Assembly: GCA_009665115.1 (NCBI GenBank)
Contig: WJXE01000063.1
Coordinates: 1-8,602, forward strand
Source: Nitrosopumilales archaeon
GTDB lineage: Archaea > Thermoproteota > Nitrososphaeria > Nitrososphaerales > Nitrososphaeraceae
Direction: 5' to 3'
Length of the DNA: 8,602 nt
Shown: positions 4,695 to 8,602 of the stretch, in pieces
How positions within the stretch are numbered: position 1 is the first letter of the stretch
Layout of the letters: every line of letters starts with the position of its first letter
Notes under the pieces: model-generated
The model's input: the letters and a program-made list of their open reading frames with translations, nothing else
The model's database searches: none
What the model was told of the DNA's origin: nothing
Translations under genes and position numbers: made by a program

Positions 4695-6169
4695 TAACCC
4701 TTTATCACCCCTAATGGGATTAATCTTACTACTTTGGTTGCTATTCCGAGCGAGTCAGAGACGTCTACCACGGCATCAACGTCTTTATATGCATCGGGTG
4801 TTTCTTCAACTATTCCCTCCTTCGTTAATCCCTTGACATAAATGCCCCTTGATTCTAACTTGGTTCTCACCTCTTCAACAGTATGACTTCTTTTTGCAGC
4901 AGATCTTGACATTGTTCTGCCTGCTCCATGTGCAGTTGATCCAAAACTCAAATCAAGAGACTTTTTATTGCCTATAAGAACCCAACTTGCAGTTCCCATA
5001 GATCCTGGAATAATTACAGGCTGCCCTATTTCACGGTATTTTGCAGGGATTTCATGCATGCCTGCAGGAAAGGCTCTGGTAGCACCCTTTCTATGAATAA
5101 CTAGATCGCGCATTCCTTCTCCATTGATGGAATATCGTTCCACTTTGGCTATATTATGGGAGACATCATAAACAAGTTTCATATCTAGCTGTTGTTCAGT
5201 CATACCAAACACTTTTTCAAATGTCTTTCTTGTCCAATGAGTTATCATCTCCCTGTTGCACCATGCAAAGTTTAAAGCAGAATTCATTGCCCTTCGATAA
5301 TTCTCGCCTTCTGGTGATTGATTAGGCACGCACGCCAGTTCTCTGTCAATCAATTGAGTACCGTACTTTTTCAAAGCAATTTCGGAAATACGTAAATAGT
5401 CGCTGCAGACCTGATGTCCGAATCCTCTCGAGCCGCAATGAATTAAAACAGTCAACTGGCCTTGTTCGTCAATGCCCATAGCTTTTGCAGCTCTTTCATT
5501 AACGATTTTGTCAACTTTCTGTATTTCGAGAAAATGATTACCTGATCCTAAGCTACCTAATTGTGGTACGCCACGTTTTTTAGCGATATCTGAAACGCTA
5601 TCTGGCTCTGCTCCTATCATTTTTCCTCCTTCTTCACACACCTCTGCATCCTGTTCCCATCCGTATCCGCGCCCTATTGCCCAGTCTACGCCTTCTACAA
5701 GAAGTTCATCGAGCTCAGCTTTGGTCAATTTAACTCTTCCTTCACTCCCCACTCCCAACGGAATAGACCTAAAGAGCTCATTTACTAGATCTTTTAATCT
5801 GGGTTTTAGATCTCTTTCAGTCAAACTCGTTTTAATTAACCTTACTCCACAGTTTATATCATATCCTACTCCACCAGGGCTAATCACTCCCTCTTCAAGG
5901 TCGGTAGCGGCGACTCCACCGACGGGGAATCCATAGCCTTCATGTCCGTCTGGAAGAACGACAACATGTTTCTTTACCCCAGGCAATGTTGAAACATTTA
6001 CTGCCTGATGAATAGTTCTGTCAATCGTCATCTTCGAAATAAGATCGTCGTTAGCATAAATCGTAACAGGCACCTTCATGTCCTTAGAACCATCCATTTC
6101 TACTCGGAACTCAAACTCATTTATCTTAGTGACTTTGTGGTTACCGATTTTGGTTACTAATTCATTCAT
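4694..6169 (-). CDS. rtcB: tRNA-splicing ligase RtcB
   Basis: Complete 491-residue RNA ligase that joins RNA 2',3'-cyclic phosphate (or 3'-phosphate) ends to 5'-OH ends using Mn2+ and GTP; in archaea it seals tRNA exons after splicing. Expected active-site residues are present: Asp and Cys in GYDINCGVR (about 104 and 107), His in GSGNHFLE (212), IHCGSRG (244) and DVSHNIAKVE (338), the guanylylated His in STAHGAGRTMSR (414), and the penultimate Lys in the GVIKG ending (490). No intein interrupts the gene, unlike in some archaea. An upstream in-frame ATG at 6349 would add 60 unconserved residues and overlap purB. The ATG at 6167-6169 gives the family-like N-terminus MNELVTKIGNHKVTKI and correct promoter spacing. 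It heads the operon with the PDCD5-family gene. Confidence 0.97.
   Translation of the reverse strand: MNELVTKIGNHKVTKINEFEFRVEMDGSKDMKVPVTIYANDDLISKMTIDRTIHQAVNVSTLPGVKKHVVVLPDGHEGYGFPVGGVAATDLEEGVISPGGVGYDINCGVRLIKTSLTERDLKPRLKDLVNELFRSIPLGVGSEGRVKLTKAELDELLVEGVDWAIGRGYGWEQDAEVCEEGGKMIGAEPDSVSDIAKKRGVPQLGSLGSGNHFLEIQKVDKIVNERAAKAMGIDEQGQLTVLIHCGSRGFGHQVCSDYLRISEIALKKYGTQLIDRELACVPNQSPEGENYRRAMNSALNFAWCNREMITHWTRKTFEKVFGMTEQQLDMKLVYDVSHNIAKVERYSINGEGMRDLVIHRKGATRAFPAGMHEIPAKYREIGQPVIIPGSMGTASWVLIGNKKSLDLSFGSTAHGAGRTMSRSAAKRSHTVEEVRTKLESRGIYVKGLTKEGIVEETPDAYKDVDAVVDVSDSLGIATKVVRLIPLGVIKG
4704..4709 (-). promoter_or_regulatory. Ribosome-binding site for the PDCD5-family gene inside the rtcB end
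   Basis: On the coding strand GGTGAT is fully complementary to AUCACC near the 3' end of archaeal 16S rRNA and sits 9 nt before the overlapping TAATG start. It is the clearest Shine-Dalgarno signal in the window and supports reinitiation at this internal operon gene. Confidence 0.6.
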
Positions 6170-6197
6170 AGTCGTCTGTGGATTTGGGGAGGAGTCA

Positions 6198-6203
6198 TTA
6201 TAA
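6198..6203 (-). promoter_or_regulatory. Candidate TATA box for the rtcB operon
   Basis: TTATAA in the - strand context GGCTTATAATG is centred about 31 nt upstream of the rtcB ATG. That places transcription start within a few bases of the ATG, as expected for a leaderless archaeal transcript. It supports the 6169 start over the longer ATG at 6349. Confidence 0.5.
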
Positions 6204-6270
6204 GCCTTGCTTAGATAATTTACGTTCTGCTGGCAAGAACCGGGCAAATGATTTGTTGTTTCCCAATAAG

Positions 6271-6280
6271 GTTTATTTTT
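6271..6280 (+). promoter_or_regulatory. Candidate TATA box for purB
   Basis: GTTTATTTTT is centred about 29 nt upstream of the purB ATG at 6305, consistent with a leaderless transcript. No ribosome-binding sequence precedes the ATG. It shares the 135-bp divergent region with the rtcB promoter. Confidence 0.45.
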
Positions 6281-6304
6281 CTTGTCTTCGGCGGACTTGT
6301 GTAT

Positions 6305-7690
6305 ATGCCAATTCTTCCGATTGATACAGGTCGCTACGGGAGTCCTCAAATCAAACGAATATTCGAAGAAAGAGACCGATTACAATATCAGCTAGAGTTT
6401 GAAGCCGCGGTGGCAAAGGCACAGGCTCAAATCAATATGATTCCTGTAAGTGTTGCAAAGGAAATTGTCAAAATAGCGAAGTCTGACAAGATTACTTTAG
6501 AACGAGTGGGTAAATTAGAAGCAATTAGCGAGCATGATACAGCTGCAGTTGTGGAAGCCTTAAGCGAGAAGTGTTCGGCGAAATCGAAGCCGTGGATTCA
6601 CTATGGTCTAACGAGCAATGACATCATAGATACCACCATATCGATGCAGATGAGAGATGTCTTTCGCATTATTGAACCCAAAATTTTGAGACTTGCCTTA
6701 ATTTTGGCTGACCGCTCAGTCGAATTTCGGGCACAGCCCGCAGTCGGAAGAACACATGGACAGCATACAAGTATTATTGCATTTGGATTGAAATTTGCGG
6801 TTTGGGCTGCAGAGATGGCAACTCATATTGAAAGAATTGAAGAAGGAAAAAAGCGCTTCTTGCTTTGCAAGACACTAGGTGTCGTGGGTACAGGTTCTTT
6901 AATGGGAAAGAGAGCTTTAGAGGTGCAAAAAATAGTAGCAGAAAACCTGAGTTTGCATCCCGTGGATGCGGCGACCCAGGTAATTCCGCGTGAACGAATT
7001 GCAGAGATACAATTTTTGATCACGCTTGTTGGCTGCACACTTGACAAAATTGCGACTGAAGTTAGGAATTTACAAAGAACCGAGTTAGGTGAGGTTGCAG
7101 AACATTTTAGAAAAGGTCAGATGGGAAGCAGCGCAGTTCCTGTTAAACGCAATCCTATTAAAAGTGAGAAAGTTTCTTCACTTGCAAGGCTTCTCCGATC
7201 TCTAATTGGCGTTGCATTGGAGAATATCCCGTTATGGCATGAAAGAGATCTATCAAATTCGGCGAATGAACGATTTACCATTCCAATGGCTGCAATTCTG
7301 CTAGATGAAATGTTGAATTCATTAATGAGTGTCATCGCAGAACTAAAAATAAATACGCAGCGTCTCACCTCGAACTTGGATATGACGAAAGGTCAGATCT
7401 ATTCAGAATTTGTTCTGGATGCGTTGGTCAAAAAAGGTGTCTCTAGGATTACGGCATACAGGGATATCCAAAGGGTAGCATTTTCGGCATTGCAGAGCGG
7501 ACAGCATTTCCGTGATGCTATCAAAAGGGATTCCCATTTAGCAAGGAAACTGTCGTCAGAAGAGTTAAAGTATATATTTGAACCAAATAACCATCTCGGC
7601 GCCTCATCAGAGATCATTGATCATGTCGTGAATAAGGTAAGGAATACAAGAAACAAATATTTTGATCATAAATCTAAACTTTCGCTATGA
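6305..7690 (+). CDS. purB: Adenylosuccinate lyase (PurB)
   Basis: Complete 461-residue member of the fumarase/aspartase superfamily. It cleaves SAICAR to AICAR plus fumarate in purine synthesis, and adenylosuccinate to AMP plus fumarate. The N-terminal MPILPIDTGRYGS is typical. ISEHDTAAV has the substrate-binding His at about residue 77, HYGLTSNDIIDT is at about 99-110, and the catalytic His lies in GRTHGQHT near 151. The flexible signature loop is GSSAVPVKRNPIKSE at about 274-288 and retains the catalytic Ser but has Val-Pro-Val where most family members have Met-Pro-His. WHERDLSNSANER at about 311-323 is also characteristic. An ATG at 6248 would add 19 hydrophobic residues upstream and remove the promoter spacing, so 6305 is preferred. 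The stop overlaps the convergent amidoligase gene by 6 nt. Confidence 0.96.
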   Translation: MPILPIDTGRYGSPQIKRIFEERDRLQYQLEFEAAVAKAQAQINMIPVSVAKEIVKIAKSDKITLERVGKLEAISEHDTAAVVEALSEKCSAKSKPWIHYGLTSNDIIDTTISMQMRDVFRIIEPKILRLALILADRSVEFRAQPAVGRTHGQHTSIIAFGLKFAVWAAEMATHIERIEEGKKRFLLCKTLGVVGTGSLMGKRALEVQKIVAENLSLHPVDAATQVIPRERIAEIQFLITLVGCTLDKIATEVRNLQRTELGEVAEHFRKGQMGSSAVPVKRNPIKSEKVSSLARLLRSLIGVALENIPLWHERDLSNSANERFTIPMAAILLDEMLNSLMSVIAELKINTQRLTSNLDMTKGQIYSEFVLDALVKKGVSRITAYRDIQRVAFSALQSGQHFRDAIKRDSHLARKLSSEELKYIFEPNNHLGASSEIIDHVVNKVRNTRNKYFDHKSKLSL

Positions 7691-8464
7691 ATCAGTATTT
7701 GCAATTTTGAATGTTTTTAAGTCTTTGAAATTCTTGTGGATTAGCGAACCATACTGCATAGCCTTCTTGGGCTTCTCTGCAGCTTCGTGGGGAACACCAA
7801 TCGTTACAGCGACCTCCCTGAGGATGTGTTTCCGAATGAAATCATCGCAACCCTTGATCTTATTATCAATTGAAATCTCCAGAGCAACCGAGATAAATTT
7901 TTCTGACAGAAAAGGGTGCTTGGTTTTTATGCCAAACTCTGCTGTTATCGATTCCACCTCCTTCATGAGGATGATCTCATTTTCAATCTTCTCATGTATT
8001 AATTGCATAATTCTCGCATTACCATATTTGTAAATTGATCTAAATCTATCGTAACCACAGAAAAGCTCATCACAACCATTTGCAGTTAAAATTAATCGTA
8101 AACCATTTTGTCGTGCGAGCATTCCAAGATAAAAAAATGCTATGCAATTTTCAATATGGGAGATATTCCCACAACCTAATTTCTGCGATATATATCTCTG
8201 TTTATTGTGGAAATCCTCTTTTTTTAACTCCAACAACTTATGAGGTAAACCCAACCTTGTCGCAATTACCTTTGAAAATTCAATATCTAGAGAACCAGGA
8301 AATCCGATAGTTAATAGTGTGACTTTAATTCCTATATCATTGCAGAGTTTTGCAAGCAAGCTACTGTCAATACCACCAGAAAAGGCGACTGCTAAAGAAG
8401 ATTCTTCGTTTACAGTCGCTGTCACAGCATCGACTAAAGCGTTTTTTAAGTCCACGACTAACAC
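7685..8464 (-). CDS. Stand-alone asparagine-synthetase-like ATP-pyrophosphatase domain
   Basis: A 259-residue protein corresponding only to the C-terminal synthetase domain of AsnB (COG0367), which adenylates an acid substrate for amide formation. The PP-loop SGGIDSS lies at about residues 29-35. The second ATP/substrate motif is ANGCDELFCGYDRF at about 128-141 (G-E-G-x-DELFGGY in AsnB), followed by KHPFLSEKF near 182-190 and KKAMQYGS near 233-240. The N-terminal glutaminase domain with its Cys nucleophile is absent. An in-frame TAG lies 5 codons upstream, so it is not simply truncated by a wrong start. The enzyme may use free ammonia, a separate glutaminase, or another amine; asparagine synthesis itself is not proven. 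The start is GTG at 8462-8464, with another GTG three codons later as alternative and no ATG nearby. Confidence 0.85.
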   Translation of the reverse strand: MLVVDLKNALVDAVTATVNEESSLAVAFSGGIDSSLLAKLCNDIGIKVTLLTIGFPGSLDIEFSKVIATRLGLPHKLLELKKEDFHNKQRYISQKLGCGNISHIENCIAFFYLGMLARQNGLRLILTANGCDELFCGYDRFRSIYKYGNARIMQLIHEKIENEIILMKEVESITAEFGIKTKHPFLSEKFISVALEISIDNKIKGCDDFIRKHILREVAVTIGVPHEAAEKPKKAMQYGSLIHKNFKDLKTFKIANTDS

Positions 8465-8487
8465 AATTTGTAACTTCTAAGATAGTC

Positions 8488-8602
8488 TAGTTCATAGATG
8501 ACTTTATTAAATTTTGGAGTATTGAATAAACATACTCAGCATTCCAAAAAGGCTGCAATATGGATTTTCCAACTTTTGAATAAACACTACAATCCTTATG
8601 CA
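8488..8602 (-). CDS. Possible 3' end of a gene running in from the right edge
   Basis: A - strand frame is open from the window edge to a TAG at 8488-8490, giving about 37 residues including KVGKSILQPFWNAEY and VYSILQNLIKSSMN. It would end 23 bases before the amidoligase start, a spacing that fits an operon. A second - strand frame is also open here for about 31 codons, so the coding assignment is uncertain. No family is recognised. Confidence 0.35.

Noticed and set aside
6248..6304. 19-residue hydrophobic N-terminal extension of PurB, resembling a signal peptide
   Set aside because: PurB is cytoplasmic and normally begins at the MPILPIDTGRYGS-type sequence. The extension covers the candidate TATA box.
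6170..6349. N-terminal extension of RtcB from the ATG at 6349
   Set aside because: It would add 60 residues unlike any RtcB N-terminus, overlap the purB coding start and remove the promoter. The ATG at 6169 fits the family and the TATA spacing.

Overview
The window looks like a stretch of archaeal chromosome, most likely from the Thaumarchaeota (Nitrososphaeria) and perhaps a soil lineage. The evidence is an archaeal-type ribosomal protein S11, an archaeal RtcB ending in the diagnostic Lys-Gly, a PDCD5/TFAR19-type DNA-binding protein directly behind rtcB, TATA-like boxes about 25-35 nt upstream of several starts, and a GGTGAT ribosome-binding site matching the archaeal 16S 3' end. The lineage is an inference from gene content and moderate AT-richness; no marker is decisive.

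Layout. Bases 2-217 hold the 3' end of an unrecognised + strand gene. A 315-base gap containing a GC-rich patch follows. A compact AAA+ ATPase lies on the - strand (533-1306). After about 490 bases of AT-rich spacer with two inverted repeats comes rps11 (1801-2211, +), standing alone. A class III nucleotidyl cyclase gene follows (2616-3485, +), broken by two compensating single-base frameshifts. Bases 3486-3925 hold only doubtful small ORFs. Three - strand genes then form an apparent operon read rightmost first: rtcB (4694-6169), a PDCD5-family gene (4281-4694, 1-nt overlap) and an unknown 114-aa gene (3926-4270). A divergent intergenic region (6170-6304) separates rtcB from purB (6305-7690, +). 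purB overlaps by 6 nt, tail to tail, with a stand-alone asparagine-synthetase-like ATPase (7685-8464, -). The right edge may hold the end of another - strand gene.

Most genes are housekeeping: translation (S11), tRNA splicing and RNA repair (RtcB), purine synthesis (PurB) and amide or asparagine chemistry. The accessory or unexplained parts are the broken cyclase and its odd downstream frame, the unknown operon member, the lone AAA+ ATPase and the palindromes upstream of rps11. I found no mobile element, CRISPR array, tRNA or rRNA, and no convincing undescribed multi-gene system.
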